From UBA3263 sp964508865 (lineage in GTDB: Bacteria; Bacteroidota; Bacteroidia; Bacteroidales; Muribaculaceae), in the NCBI GenBank assembly GCA_964508865.1, contig CAZDVP010000002.1:1-53315 (forward strand): a stretch of DNA of 53,315 nucleotides, in the 5' to 3' direction. The translations under genes and the position numbers were made by a program. How positions within the stretch are numbered: the first letter of the stretch is position 1; each line of letters starts with the position of its first letter. The notes under the pieces are model-generated. The model did not search any database. It had not been told where the DNA came from and saw nothing but the letters and a program-made list of their open reading frames with translations. This document shows positions 15,038 through 23,752 of this stretch, piece after piece.

Positions 15038-17653
15038 ATGGCAAAAAAAGTTGTTGAAACTCCGCTCATGAAGCAATATTTCGAGATGAAACAAAAGCAT
15101 CCCGACGCTGTTCTACTGTTCAGAGTGGGCGACTTCTACGAAACTTTTTCCGACGACGCCATCACGGCCTCCGAAATTCTCGGCATCACCCTGACCCGCC
15201 GAGCCAACGGCTCCGCCAGCAGCGTTGAGCTGGCCGGATTTCCCCACCACGCCCTCGACACCTACCTGCCCAAACTCGTGCGCGCCGGCAAGCGCGTTGC
15301 CATTTGCGAGCAGCTCGAGGACCCCAAAATGACCAAAAAGCTGGTCAAGCGCGGAATCACCGAGCTGGTGACTCCGGGCGTGAGCATGTCCGACACCTGC
15401 CTTGACCACCGCGAAAACAACTTCCTGGCCGCCCTGCATCTGCTCGACCGCAAGGTGTGGGGCCTGGCGCTGCTCGACATTTCGACCGGCGAGTTTCTGG
15501 CCGCCCAGGGCGCACCCGACTATATCGACAAGCTTTTGGCCGGATTCAGCCCAAAGGAGCTGCTGATTGAGCGCGGACGCCGCGGCGAAGCCGAAGCCGA
15601 GCTCTCGGCCAAATATCTGACCTTTGACCTCGACGACTGGATTTTCACCTCCGACACCGCCAACACGCGCCTGCTCAAACAGTTTGAAACCGGCTCGCTC
15701 AAGGGCTTCGGCGTCAGCGACATGCCCGCGGCCATTATTGCCGCCGGCGCGATTCTGCACTATCTCGACCTGACGCAACACACAATGCTCGGCCACATAA
15801 CCTCGCTGCGACGCATTGAGGAAGACCGCTTTGTGCGACTCGACAAATTCACCATACGCAACCTCGAGCTGGTGCAGCCAATGACCCCCGAGGGCAAGAG
15901 CCTGCGCGAGGTGCTGGACCGCACCGTAACGCCCATGGGCGCACGCATGCTCCACCGCTGGATGCTCTTTCCGCTGCGCGACCCGGCGGCCATTAACCGC
16001 CGCCTGGACGTGGTCGACCACTTTTTCCGCGACCCCGACGCGCGCGACACCCTGCGCCGCCTCATCGAGCAGGTTGGCGACCTGGAGCGCCTGGCATCGA
16101 AAGTTGCCGTAGGGCGCATAACCCCGCGCGAGGTGGTGATGCTCCGCTCGGCGCTCGACGCCATCGAGCCGGTTCGCGAACTCTGCCTCGGCTCCGGCCA
16201 GCCAACGCTCCATAGCTACGGCGAGCAGCTCAACCCCTGCACCAACATCCGCGACCGCATTGCCCGCGAAATCTCGGCCGACGCCCCCGCCTCGACCCAG
16301 AAGGGCTCGGTTATCCGCCCCGGAGTCAATGCCGAGCTCGACGAGCTGCGCCAAATCGCCTTCCAGGGCAAGGACTACCTGCTGAAAATTCAGCAGCGCG
16401 AAAGTGCCGCAACCGGCATCACGTCGCTTAAAATAGCCTATAACAACGTGTTCGGCTACTACATTGAAGTGACCAACACCCACAAAGACAAAGTGCCCGC
16501 CGACTGGATTCGCAAGCAGACCCTGGTCAACGCCGAGCGCTACATAACCCCCGAACTCAAGGAGTATGAAGAAAAAATCCTCGGCGCGCAGGACCGCATT
16601 CTCTCGCTCGAGGAGCAGCTGTTTGCCCAGGTGGTTTCGGCGCTGGCCGAATATATTCCGGCCATTCAGCTCAATGCCTCGCTGATTGCGCGGCTCGACT
16701 GCCTGCTGTCGTTCACCGTGGTTGCCCGCGAGTATAAGTACACCCGCCCGGTGGTCGACGACTCGCTGGAACTGAGCCTCACCGAGGGGCGCCACCCGGT
16801 TATCGAGCGGCAGCTGCCCGCGGGCGAACCCTACATTTCCAACACGGTCAGCCTGAGCAACGACGACCACCAGATAATGATGATTACCGGCCCGAACATG
16901 AGCGGTAAGTCGGCGCTGCTGCGCCAGGTGGCCCTGAACGTCATCATGGCCCAGATGGGCTGCTTCGTGGCCGCTGAGGCTGCCCATATCGGAGTGGTCG
17001 ACAAGGTGTTTACCCGCGTTGGCGCGTCGGACAACATTTCGCTGGGCGAGTCGACCTTCATGGTCGAAATGAACGAGGCGGCCTCGATTCTCAACAACCT
17101 GAGCCGCCGGTCGCTGATTCTGTTCGACGAACTGGGCCGCGGCACCTCGACCTACGACGGCATCTCCATTGCCTGGGCCATAGTTGAGTATCTCCACGAT
17201 TTCGGCGACCTCCACCCCAAAACGCTCTTTGCCACCCATTATCATGAACTCAACGAAATGGAATCGTCGTTTCCGCGCGTTCATAACTTCAACGTGTCGG
17301 TCAAGGAAATCGACGGCCGCGTGGTTTTTCTGCGCAAGCTCGCCACCGGCGGGTCGGAACATTCATTCGGCATCCACGTTGCCAAACTGGCCGGCATGCC
17401 GCAGCCTATCGTCAAACGCGCGCAGCAGGTTCTGGCCCAGCTCGAAACCAACCTGCGCGGCGACCGCAAGATAACCGACGCCATTCCCGCACCGAAGCTC
17501 GAAGAAGGAGTGCAACTATCGTTCTTCCAGCTCGATGACCCGGTTCTGTCGCAGCTGCGCGACATGATTCTCGACCTCGATATTGACCGCCTCACCCCCC
17601 TGGACGCGCTCAATAAGCTCCACGACATCCGAACCGTGTTGACCGGAAAATAA
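15038..17653 (+). CDS. mutS: DNA mismatch repair protein MutS
   Basis: The 871-residue ATPase recognises mismatches. The N-terminal mismatch-reading motif F-x-E is present in GDFYETF, near residues 31-37. The connector, lever and clamp domains follow. The ATPase domain carries Walker A GPNMSGKS from residue 618, a downstream SLGESTFMVEMNEAA segment and Walker B ILFDELGRGTSTYDG. The C-terminal tail is short, with helix LEEGVQLSFFQLDD. Length matches bacterial MutS1. It starts 17 bases after the GT9 gene with no visible promoter of its own, so it is likely transcribed from 13263. MutL is not in the window. Confidence 0.98.
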   Translation: MAKKVVETPLMKQYFEMKQKHPDAVLLFRVGDFYETFSDDAITASEILGITLTRRANGSASSVELAGFPHHALDTYLPKLVRAGKRVAICEQLEDPKMTKKLVKRGITELVTPGVSMSDTCLDHRENNFLAALHLLDRKVWGLALLDISTGEFLAAQGAPDYIDKLLAGFSPKELLIERGRRGEAEAELSAKYLTFDLDDWIFTSDTANTRLLKQFETGSLKGFGVSDMPAAIIAAGAILHYLDLTQHTMLGHITSLRRIEEDRFVRLDKFTIRNLELVQPMTPEGKSLREVLDRTVTPMGARMLHRWMLFPLRDPAAINRRLDVVDHFFRDPDARDTLRRLIEQVGDLERLASKVAVGRITPREVVMLRSALDAIEPVRELCLGSGQPTLHSYGEQLNPCTNIRDRIAREISADAPASTQKGSVIRPGVNAELDELRQIAFQGKDYLLKIQQRESAATGITSLKIAYNNVFGYYIEVTNTHKDKVPADWIRKQTLVNAERYITPELKEYEEKILGAQDRILSLEEQLFAQVVSALAEYIPAIQLNASLIARLDCLLSFTVVAREYKYTRPVVDDSLELSLTEGRHPVIERQLPAGEPYISNTVSLSNDDHQIMMITGPNMSGKSALLRQVALNVIMAQMGCFVAAEAAHIGVVDKVFTRVGASDNISLGESTFMVEMNEAASILNNLSRRSLILFDELGRGTSTYDGISIAWAIVEYLHDFGDLHPKTLFATHYHELNEMESSFPRVHNFNVSVKEIDGRVVFLRKLATGGSEHSFGIHVAKLAGMPQPIVKRAQQVLAQLETNLRGDRKITDAIPAPKLEEGVQLSFFQLDDPVLSQLRDMILDLDIDRLTPLDALNKLHDIRTVLTGK

Positions 17654-17699
17654 CCGCCCGGGCAATAATCCGGCCCCGCGCTGCGTTATTGATTTAACT

Positions 17700-20600
17700 A
17701 TGATGAAATTATTGCGCTTACTATATGTTTTGATTTTTGGCTTTGCCGCCACCTTCGGAGCGAGTGCTTTCGCCCCGGAAACCTACGCCACGCAGTCGGT
17801 GCTCGCTTCGGGCAAGTGGGTGAAGGTCAGCGTCAAAACCTCGGGCATGCACTGCATTCCGGCAGCCACCCTGTCGAAATGGGGATTCAGCAACCCGGCC
17901 AATGTGCGCGTCTACGGCTACGGCGGCGCCATGCTCTCCGACGTACTCGCCGCCGAGTCCTATATCGACGACCTGCCTCAGGTTGCCTCTACCGTTACGG
18001 CCAAAGGCCTGGTTTTCTACGCCGAAGGCCCCGAGCAGATTAACGCCAACGAGCGCGAGGTGGCCTACCACTCGGTTAACCCCTACAGCAACTTCGGCTA
18101 CTACTTTCTGACCGAAGGCTCCTCGGCCACTCCGCAGCCCCAGCGGCGCGGAACCGCACTGGCCACTTCGGCCGGCAGCCACACCGACGGCCCCTGGGCG
18201 GTTTACTATGACCCGCAGCAGGTTTCGCTCGGCAACAGCGGCCGCATGATGGTTGGCGAGGACTTCCGCACACAGCGCACGCGCAGCTTCCAGCTAACAA
18301 CGGCCTCGCGCAAGCCCGGCTCTCAGGTAACCATGCAGCTGTCGGTAGTGGCCAACAGCAGCACGCGCACAACGCTAAGCGTCACCGCCAACGGCGAAAA
18401 GCTCAATCTCAACACCTCGAGGGATTATATTGAAACCTGCTCGAGCGGCAGCGGCTACTACGCCACTGCGGCGCTGATTTCAAAATCGTTCACCCCCGGC
18501 TCCAACGAGCTGACAATGGCCCTGACAATGTCGACCTCCGGAATCATGAAAGCCGGCTGGCTCGACTATCTGGAGCTGGCCTATACGCGCACTTTCGAAG
18601 GTTCGCAGACGCTTCTGAGCTCCGGACCCGAAATTTCATCGACCGGAGCCGTAGGTTCGGGCCGCCACGTTTGGGACGTTACCGATCCGGCCGACCAATA
18701 TGAACTCAACGTAGGCCCCACCGGCGCCTGGCGCAACGAGCGCGCCGGAATGCGCCGCTATGCGGTTTGGGGCGAGGCCGACGCCATGCCCGAGCCGGAG
18801 CTCGTTGCCAACCTCTACAATCAGAACCTCCACGCAATGACCACTCCGCCCGACATGGTCATCATCACCCCCACGGCCTACACCAAGGGAGCCAACGCCA
18901 TTGCCGAAATTCACCGCAACTACGCCCTCGACCCGCTCCGGGTCGAAGTGGTTAACCTCGACCAGGTGCTCAACGAATTCGGCTCGGGCAGCTTCGACCC
19001 CGGAGCGCTGCGCCGCTTCCTGAAGATGCTCTATGACCGCAACTCGTCAGAGGGCCGGCTGCGCTACGCGCTGCTGATGGGCAAGGGCACCTGCGACAAC
19101 CGCGCCCTGACGGTGGTGGGCAAGGCCGTGCGCGCGCCGATGCCGCTCTGGACCAGCGAGAACTCCCTGAACGAGAGCAACTCGTTTTCGACCGACGACT
19201 ATTTCGGATTTCTTGAAGATAACTCCGGACTGCGCCCCGAAGCAGACAAGCTCAGCATTGCCGTTGGGCGCATACCGGTCACCTCGGCCGCTCAGGCAAC
19301 CACAGCTGCCGAAAAAATCCAGCGCTATCTCTACACGATGCCCAAAGGCAGCTGGCGCACCAGAATGACTGTGCTGGCCGACGACGAAAACGAAGGCCAA
19401 CACACCACCCAGTCAGAAAGACTGCTAAGCAACCTGGCCGCCGGCCCCAGCGGCTCGCGACTGGTGGCCGACAAGATATATTGCGACGGCTACGTGCGCC
19501 AGAACTCAACCTATCCGCTGGCGCGCACCGAGCTGTTCAATAACTTCAACGACGGCATGGCCATTTTTGCCTTCATTGGCCACGGCTCGCCAACCGCCCT
19601 CGGCTCTAAAAACATCATTCAGCCGGTTGACTTCCGCAACCGCTTCTTCTTCAAGCAGCTGCCGTTTTTCTATGCTGCGACCTGCTCGTTCCTGAAATGG
19701 GACTGCGACATAGTTTCGCAGGCCGAGGAGCTGATGTTTATGAACGACGGCGGCATAATCGGCTGCATATCGGCCCTCCGCCCGGTCTACATTACCTACA
19801 ACGGCTCCGTTTCGGCGGCCTTTGGCAGAGTGCTGTCGAAGTTCGACGAGTCGGGGCGCGTTCCCACCATCGGCGAAATATACCGCCAGACAAAAAATGA
19901 GGTCACCGGCGATTATGGCAACAAGCTCCGCTACGTTCTGATGGGCGACCCGGCGCTGCGCCTGGCCTTCCCCTCGAATATGCTCACTATTGACGAAATC
20001 AACGGCGTTGGCCTGACCGACAACGACCCCTTCACCGCCATGGCCCGCCAGGACCTGACAATTACCGGACGGGTAACCGACCCCAACGGCACTCTCCTTG
20101 AAGATTTCAGCGGCACTGTCACCGCCACGCTCTACGATGCCGAATTCTCCGCAACCACGTTCGGCTACGGCGAGAACGGCAAGGAGGTGAACTATGAGGA
20201 AATCGGCGCCCGGCTTTTCACCGCAACCGGCAAAGCCGAAAACGGCCGCTATGAAATCAAGGTGCGCATGCCCCGCAACATAGCCGACAACTATCGCCCG
20301 GCAACGCTCAGCCTCTATGCCAACGCAACGGCCGCGGGCGACCTGCGCGAAGCCGCCGGACTGACCCGCAACATCTATGCCTTCGGGTTCGACGACTCCA
20401 CGCCCGACGACTCACAGCCGCCGCTGATTCACTCGGCGCTGCTCAACGACGAAAACTTCAGCCAGGGAGGCGACGTTAACCCCTCGCCGCTGCTGGTTGC
20501 CCGCCTGAGCGACAACACGGGGCTGAACATGTCGTCGGCCGGCGTGGGTCAGAAAATGACCCTGACCATCGACGGGCGCACGACCTATAACGACCTGGCC

Positions 20601-21083
20601 TCGTCGTTCGTGCTCGACCCCACTCCGCAGGCCGGAGCCATGAGCGGCACGCTCTACTATCAGATACCCGAAATGGCCAAGGGCCTGCACACTCTGACGC
20701 TGCGCGTCTGGGACATCGACGGCAACTTTGCCGACGCCTCGCTGCAGTGCAACGTGCGCACCGACCTGAAGCCGGAAATCTATGAGGTCTACACAACCGA
20801 CTCGCCCGCACGCGAGCAGGCCCGATTCTACGTTCGCCATAACCGCCCGGACCAGATTGTCAACGTTAACGTTGCGGTCTACGACCTGATGGGCCGTCCG
20901 GTCTGGAGCGGCCAGACCGAATCGCGCTCCGACATGGAAACCTCCTCGCCGCTGGTCTGGGACCTGCGCAACGAAGGGGGCCAGCGAGTGCCGCGCGGAA
21001 TCTACATTTACCGCGTGGAGCTGACCGACGGAGCCACCCCGGCCTCGAAAACCAAAAAACTTGCCGTAGCAGCAAATGACTAA
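17700..21083 (+). CDS. porU: type IX secretion system sortase PorU (C25 gingipain-like)
   Basis: The 1127-residue product starts with a signal peptide (LLYVLIFGFAATFGASAFA). It carries a gingipain-type C25 protease domain in the middle, with the predicted catalytic His628 in FIGHGSPTALG and Cys662 in YAATCSFLKWD. PorU cleaves the C-terminal signals of T9SS cargo at the cell surface and attaches the proteins to A-LPS. The C-terminus (VAVYDLMGRPVW, RGIYIYRVEL, KTKKLAV) is itself a type A sorting-like domain, as in other PorU proteins. It follows mutS by 46 bases and overlaps the LOG gene by 8. No other T9SS genes are in the window, so those partners lie elsewhere. Confidence 0.93.
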   Translation: MMKLLRLLYVLIFGFAATFGASAFAPETYATQSVLASGKWVKVSVKTSGMHCIPAATLSKWGFSNPANVRVYGYGGAMLSDVLAAESYIDDLPQVASTVTAKGLVFYAEGPEQINANEREVAYHSVNPYSNFGYYFLTEGSSATPQPQRRGTALATSAGSHTDGPWAVYYDPQQVSLGNSGRMMVGEDFRTQRTRSFQLTTASRKPGSQVTMQLSVVANSSTRTTLSVTANGEKLNLNTSRDYIETCSSGSGYYATAALISKSFTPGSNELTMALTMSTSGIMKAGWLDYLELAYTRTFEGSQTLLSSGPEISSTGAVGSGRHVWDVTDPADQYELNVGPTGAWRNERAGMRRYAVWGEADAMPEPELVANLYNQNLHAMTTPPDMVIITPTAYTKGANAIAEIHRNYALDPLRVEVVNLDQVLNEFGSGSFDPGALRRFLKMLYDRNSSEGRLRYALLMGKGTCDNRALTVVGKAVRAPMPLWTSENSLNESNSFSTDDYFGFLEDNSGLRPEADKLSIAVGRIPVTSAAQATTAAEKIQRYLYTMPKGSWRTRMTVLADDENEGQHTTQSERLLSNLAAGPSGSRLVADKIYCDGYVRQNSTYPLARTELFNNFNDGMAIFAFIGHGSPTALGSKNIIQPVDFRNRFFFKQLPFFYAATCSFLKWDCDIVSQAEELMFMNDGGIIGCISALRPVYITYNGSVSAAFGRVLSKFDESGRVPTIGEIYRQTKNEVTGDYGNKLRYVLMGDPALRLAFPSNMLTIDEINGVGLTDNDPFTAMARQDLTITGRVTDPNGTLLEDFSGTVTATLYDAEFSATTFGYGENGKEVNYEEIGARLFTATGKAENGRYEIKVRMPRNIADNYRPATLSLYANATAAGDLREAAGLTRNIYAFGFDDSTPDDSQPPLIHSALLNDENFSQGGDVNPSPLLVARLSDNTGLNMSSAGVGQKMTLTIDGRTTYNDLASSFVLDPTPQAGAMSGTLYYQIPEMAKGLHTLTLRVWDIDGNFADASLQCNVRTDLKPEIYEVYTTDSPAREQARFYVRHNRPDQIVNVNVAVYDLMGRPVWSGQTESRSDMETSSPLVWDLRNEGGQRVPRGIYIYRVELTDGATPASKTKKLAVAAND

Positions 21084-21636
21084 AGTAACCGTTTATTGCG
21101 CGTCGAGCCCCGACGCTCCCAAACCTTTTATCGACGCCGCCTATGAACTCGGCCGCCTGGCCGCAGAGCGCGGCTGGGCAACGGTCAGCGGCGCCGGAAC
21201 GCTCGGACTGATGGGCGCCGTTGTTGCCGGAACGCTCAGCGCCGGCGGAACCGCCATAGGCGTTATTCCCCAATTCATGGTTGACCGCGGCTGGGCCAAC
21301 CCCGACATGACCGAACTCATAACGGTCAGCACCATGGCCGAGCGCAAACAGATGCTCGCCGACCTGGCCGACGGAGTGATTGCCCTGCCCGGCGGCATAG
21401 GCACTCTCGACGAGCTGATGGACCTGCTGACGCGCTGCCAGCTGGGAATGTATGACCGCCCGGTGGTTATTCTGAACACCAACGGCTTCTACGACCACCT
21501 GCTGGCCCACCTGCGCCACACCGACGAGTGCTCGATGATGCGCCACCTCGGCCTGCCGGGCGATTTATGGCACGTGGCCTCCACCCCGGCCGAGGCCCTC
21601 AACATCATTGCCGCCGAAAATGCTTGCCGCCATTGA
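21076..21636 (+). CDS. LOG/YvdD family nucleotide 5'-monophosphate phosphoribohydrolase
   Basis: The 186-residue Rossmann-like protein carries the LOG signature PGGIGTLDE near residues 112-120, and an N-terminal VYCASSPDAPKPF nucleotide-binding start. LOG (TIGR00730) enzymes cleave the N-glycosidic bond of cytokinin or purine nucleoside 5'-monophosphates to free base and ribose 5-phosphate. In non-plant bacteria the physiological role is uncertain. It overlaps porU upstream (8 bases) and the DUF4271 gene downstream (17 bases), so it belongs to the same transcript. Confidence 0.88.
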   Translation: MTKVTVYCASSPDAPKPFIDAAYELGRLAAERGWATVSGAGTLGLMGAVVAGTLSAGGTAIGVIPQFMVDRGWANPDMTELITVSTMAERKQMLADLADGVIALPGGIGTLDELMDLLTRCQLGMYDRPVVILNTNGFYDHLLAHLRHTDECSMMRHLGLPGDLWHVASTPAEALNIIAAENACRH

Positions 21637-22297
21637 GCCAACGCTGCGCCTTCGCGGTGCCAGCTCCGATTCGGCGCTGCTGACCGTTCTGATGGGAGTG
21701 TTCATTGTCAGCGCCCTGTGCGCGCCAACAATGGGCCGCATCGCTTCGACCTACATCAAACAGCTCTTTCGCTCCCACCGCGAGTTTCTGCCCGGCGAAA
21801 AAACGCTGGGCGAACGCCTTGTAATCACCATAGGCCTGGTGCAGACAGTCGTTTTCGAGGGGCTGATTCTCTACTGCGCCCTCGGAGCCTCCGGCCGCCC
21901 CCCGACGGCCTCGCTGGCGGGCGTTGCGCTGCTGTGCGCGCTGCTCTTTGCGGTGCAGCTGGTCGGCTACCGGCTCGTTGGCTATGCCTTTGCCGCGCCC
22001 GACGAATCGCAGGCCTGGCAGTCGGCGTTCTTCATAACCCAGGGCATTTGCGGCTATCTGCTTGTTATTCCGGCATTTGCGATGCTTTTCTATCCGAACC
22101 TGATGCTGCCATTTCTGATTTCGGCCGGAGTGATTTTTGCCGCTTACCGCATTCCACTGTATATCAGTGAGTTTAGAATTTTTCACACTGGCAATTTGTC
22201 AGTAATATACTTTTTTTTGTATCTTTGCACGCTCGAAATTGTGCCCCTGCTGGCGGTTTGGTCGCTTGCGGGAGCGTTTTCGTCAATTTTTTGTTGA
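21620..22297 (+). CDS. DUF4271 family integral membrane protein
   Basis: The 225-residue protein has about six hydrophobic segments (for example ALLTVLMGVFIVSALCA, SLAGVALLCALLFAVQLVGY, AFFITQGICGYLLVIPAFAML, LYLCTLEIVPLLAVWSLAG). Its layout matches Bacteroidota DUF4271 proteins, which often sit directly upstream of uroporphyrinogen-III synthase, as here. No molecular function is known. The ATG at 21620 overlaps the LOG gene by 17 bases. Its 3' end houses a promoter (22195-22227) for the downstream hemD gene. Confidence 0.8.
   Translation: MLAAIEPTLRLRGASSDSALLTVLMGVFIVSALCAPTMGRIASTYIKQLFRSHREFLPGEKTLGERLVITIGLVQTVVFEGLILYCALGASGRPPTASLAGVALLCALLFAVQLVGYRLVGYAFAAPDESQAWQSAFFITQGICGYLLVIPAFAMLFYPNLMLPFLISAGVIFAAYRIPLYISEFRIFHTGNLSVIYFFLYLCTLEIVPLLAVWSLAGAFSSIFC
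22195..22227 (+). promoter_or_regulatory. internal promoter for hemD-rnpA-yidD
   Basis: TTTG at 22195-22198, a 21-base spacer and TATCTTTG at 22220-22227 match the Bacteroidota -33/-7 consensus. It lies wholly inside the 3' part of the DUF4271 gene, in an AT-rich patch. It predicts an untranslated leader of about 85 bases before the hemD ATG at 22317. Confidence 0.7.
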
Positions 22298-22316
22298 ACC
22301 AATCCGCCGCAAATAA

Positions 22317-23150
22317 ATGGCTAAACCCATAACGAAAGTTCTGATTTCCCAGCCCCGTCCGGCTGCTGAAAAATCGCCTTATTTCGACATCGAGAAAAAC
22401 CGCGGAGTTGAAATAGTTTTTCGGCCTTTCATCAAGGTCGAAGGCCTGACTTCACGCGAATTTCGCCAGCAAAAAATTTCCATCTCCGACTTCACGGCAG
22501 TGATTTTCACCGCCCGCACGGCCGTTGACCACTTTTTCCGCCTCTGCGAAGAGCAGCGCTACCAGGTGCCCGACACCCTGAAATACTTCTGCTCATCCGA
22601 AAGCATTGGTTTCTACCTGCAAAAATACATTCCCTTCCGCAAACGCAAAATCTTCCACTCCCCAACCGGCAAGTTCGAAGACCTCATTCCCATTCTGCAG
22701 AAGCACCACAAGGAGAAATATCTCTTTGCCGTTTCCGACGTGAGCAAAGACGTTCTGGCAAACCTCGAGCGCTCCAAACTGCAATATACCCGCGCGGTGA
22801 TGTATCGCACGGTGCCCAACAATTTCGGCCCCGACGAGCCGTTCGACTACGATATGCTCGTTTTCTTCTCGCCCGAAGGAATCAAAGCCCTGCAGACCAA
22901 CTTCCCCAACTTCGAGCAGGGCAACATCCGCATTGCAACCTTCGGCCTGACAACGGCCAAAGCCGTTGCCGACGCCGGCCTGCGCCTTGACCTGGACGGC
23001 TCCAAGAGCCCCACAAAGTCAATTGCCGCCACAATCGACGCCTACATTGCCGAGCAAAACGAAGGCTACGAAGACGACCCCGAACCCGAAAGCCCCGCCG
23101 AAGCAGACCAAACGGAAGCTAATGAGGAACAAACTCCCGAAAACGACTAA
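22317..23150 (+). CDS. hemD: uroporphyrinogen-III synthase family protein
   Basis: The 277-residue product has the two-lobed HemD pattern: KVLISQPRPAAEKSPYFDIE at the start, VIFTARTAVDHFF near residues 62-74, VMYRTVPNN and VFFSPEGIKAL in the second half, and ATFGLTTAKAVADAGL near the end. HemD cyclises hydroxymethylbilane to uroporphyrinogen III in tetrapyrrole synthesis. An acidic, proline-rich extension of about 30 residues follows the folded part. It overlaps rnpA by 29 bases. The gap upstream is 19 bases, but a promoter is visible inside the preceding gene. Confidence 0.85.
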   Translation: MAKPITKVLISQPRPAAEKSPYFDIEKNRGVEIVFRPFIKVEGLTSREFRQQKISISDFTAVIFTARTAVDHFFRLCEEQRYQVPDTLKYFCSSESIGFYLQKYIPFRKRKIFHSPTGKFEDLIPILQKHHKEKYLFAVSDVSKDVLANLERSKLQYTRAVMYRTVPNNFGPDEPFDYDMLVFFSPEGIKALQTNFPNFEQGNIRIATFGLTTAKAVADAGLRLDLDGSKSPTKSIAATIDAYIAEQNEGYEDDPEPESPAEADQTEANEEQTPEND

Positions 23151-23475
23151 ACTCTGCTCCCTGACGGCTATCGACGCGCTATTCGCCTCCGGCAATGGCG
23201 CGCTTGCTTATCCGCTGCGTGCGGTGTGGCTTCCGGCCGAAACGCCCGGAGTCAAATTTCTGATTTCAGTTCCCAAACGCCGCCTGCGCCATGCGGTCGA
23301 CCGCGTTGCCATGCGCCGGCGAATCCGCGAAGCCTACCGCCTGCTGCGCCCTCAGCTGCCGCCGGAACCGGCGCTGAACATTGCCTTTATCTACGTTGCC
23401 AACTCGCGCGTTGACTCGGCGCGCATCCATGCCGCCATGGCCCGCCTGCTCAATGATCTCCAGGCTGCTCAGTGA
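23122..23475 (+). CDS. rnpA: ribonuclease P protein component
   Basis: The 117-residue basic protein supports the RNase P RNA in trimming tRNA 5' ends. It carries the RnpA signature region FLISVPKRRLRHAVDRVAMR followed by RRIREAYRL. In the usual RNR motif (A-V-x-R-N-x-x-K-R) the Asn is replaced here by Val (DRVAMRRR). The ATG at 23122 gives the short family-like N-terminus MRNKLPKTTKL and overlaps hemD by 29 bases. yidD overlaps its 3' end by 23 bases, the widespread rnpA-yidD pairing. Confidence 0.9.
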   Translation: MRNKLPKTTKLCSLTAIDALFASGNGALAYPLRAVWLPAETPGVKFLISVPKRRLRHAVDRVAMRRRIREAYRLLRPQLPPEPALNIAFIYVANSRVDSARIHAAMARLLNDLQAAQ

Positions 23476-23677
23476 GCTTTTGATTCTGCCGGTGCGATTC
23501 TATCGCGCCTTCATCTCGCCGCTGACACCGCCGAGCTGCCGCTTCACGCCAACCTGCTCGCAGTATGCAATCGAGGCCCTGCGCAAACACGGCCCTCTGC
23601 GCGGCTCTTGGCTAACCCTTCGCCGCCTGCTCCGCTGCCACCCCTGGGGCGGCTCCGGCTACGACCCCGTCCCCTGA
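23453..23677 (+). CDS. yidD: membrane protein insertion efficiency factor YidD
   Basis: The 74-residue protein contains the YidD signature: FYRAFISPLTPPSCRFTPTC followed by SQYAIEALRKHG, and then RLLRCHPWGGSGYDPVP at the end. YidD is an amphipathic, membrane-associated protein that helps Sec/YidC-dependent insertion. The ATG at 23453 is inside the end of rnpA, typical for this pair. A strong hairpin at 23687 follows ten bases after the stop and probably ends the operon. Confidence 0.95.
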   Translation: MISRLLSELLILPVRFYRAFISPLTPPSCRFTPTCSQYAIEALRKHGPLRGSWLTLRRLLRCHPWGGSGYDPVP

Positions 23678-23686
23678 ACAACATGG

Positions 23687-23718
23687 AAGCTCCCGGCCCT
23701 GGGGAGGGTCGGGAGTTT
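23687..23718 (+). terminator. hairpin terminator after yidD
   Basis: A 14-base-pair stem (23687-23700 with 23705-23718, including two G-U pairs) closes a GGGG loop and ends in TTT. It sits between the convergent yidD and OmpA-family genes. The T-tract is short. Confidence 0.7.
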
Positions 23719-23752
23719 CGGAGAGTTTATGGATTAGTATTTAGGGCCTTGG

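Noticed and set aside
15113..17362. 749-codon open frame on the minus strand opposite mutS
   Set aside because: It is a mirror of GC-rich codon use in mutS, with low-complexity Val/Gly/His/Gln-rich translation and no recognisable motifs.
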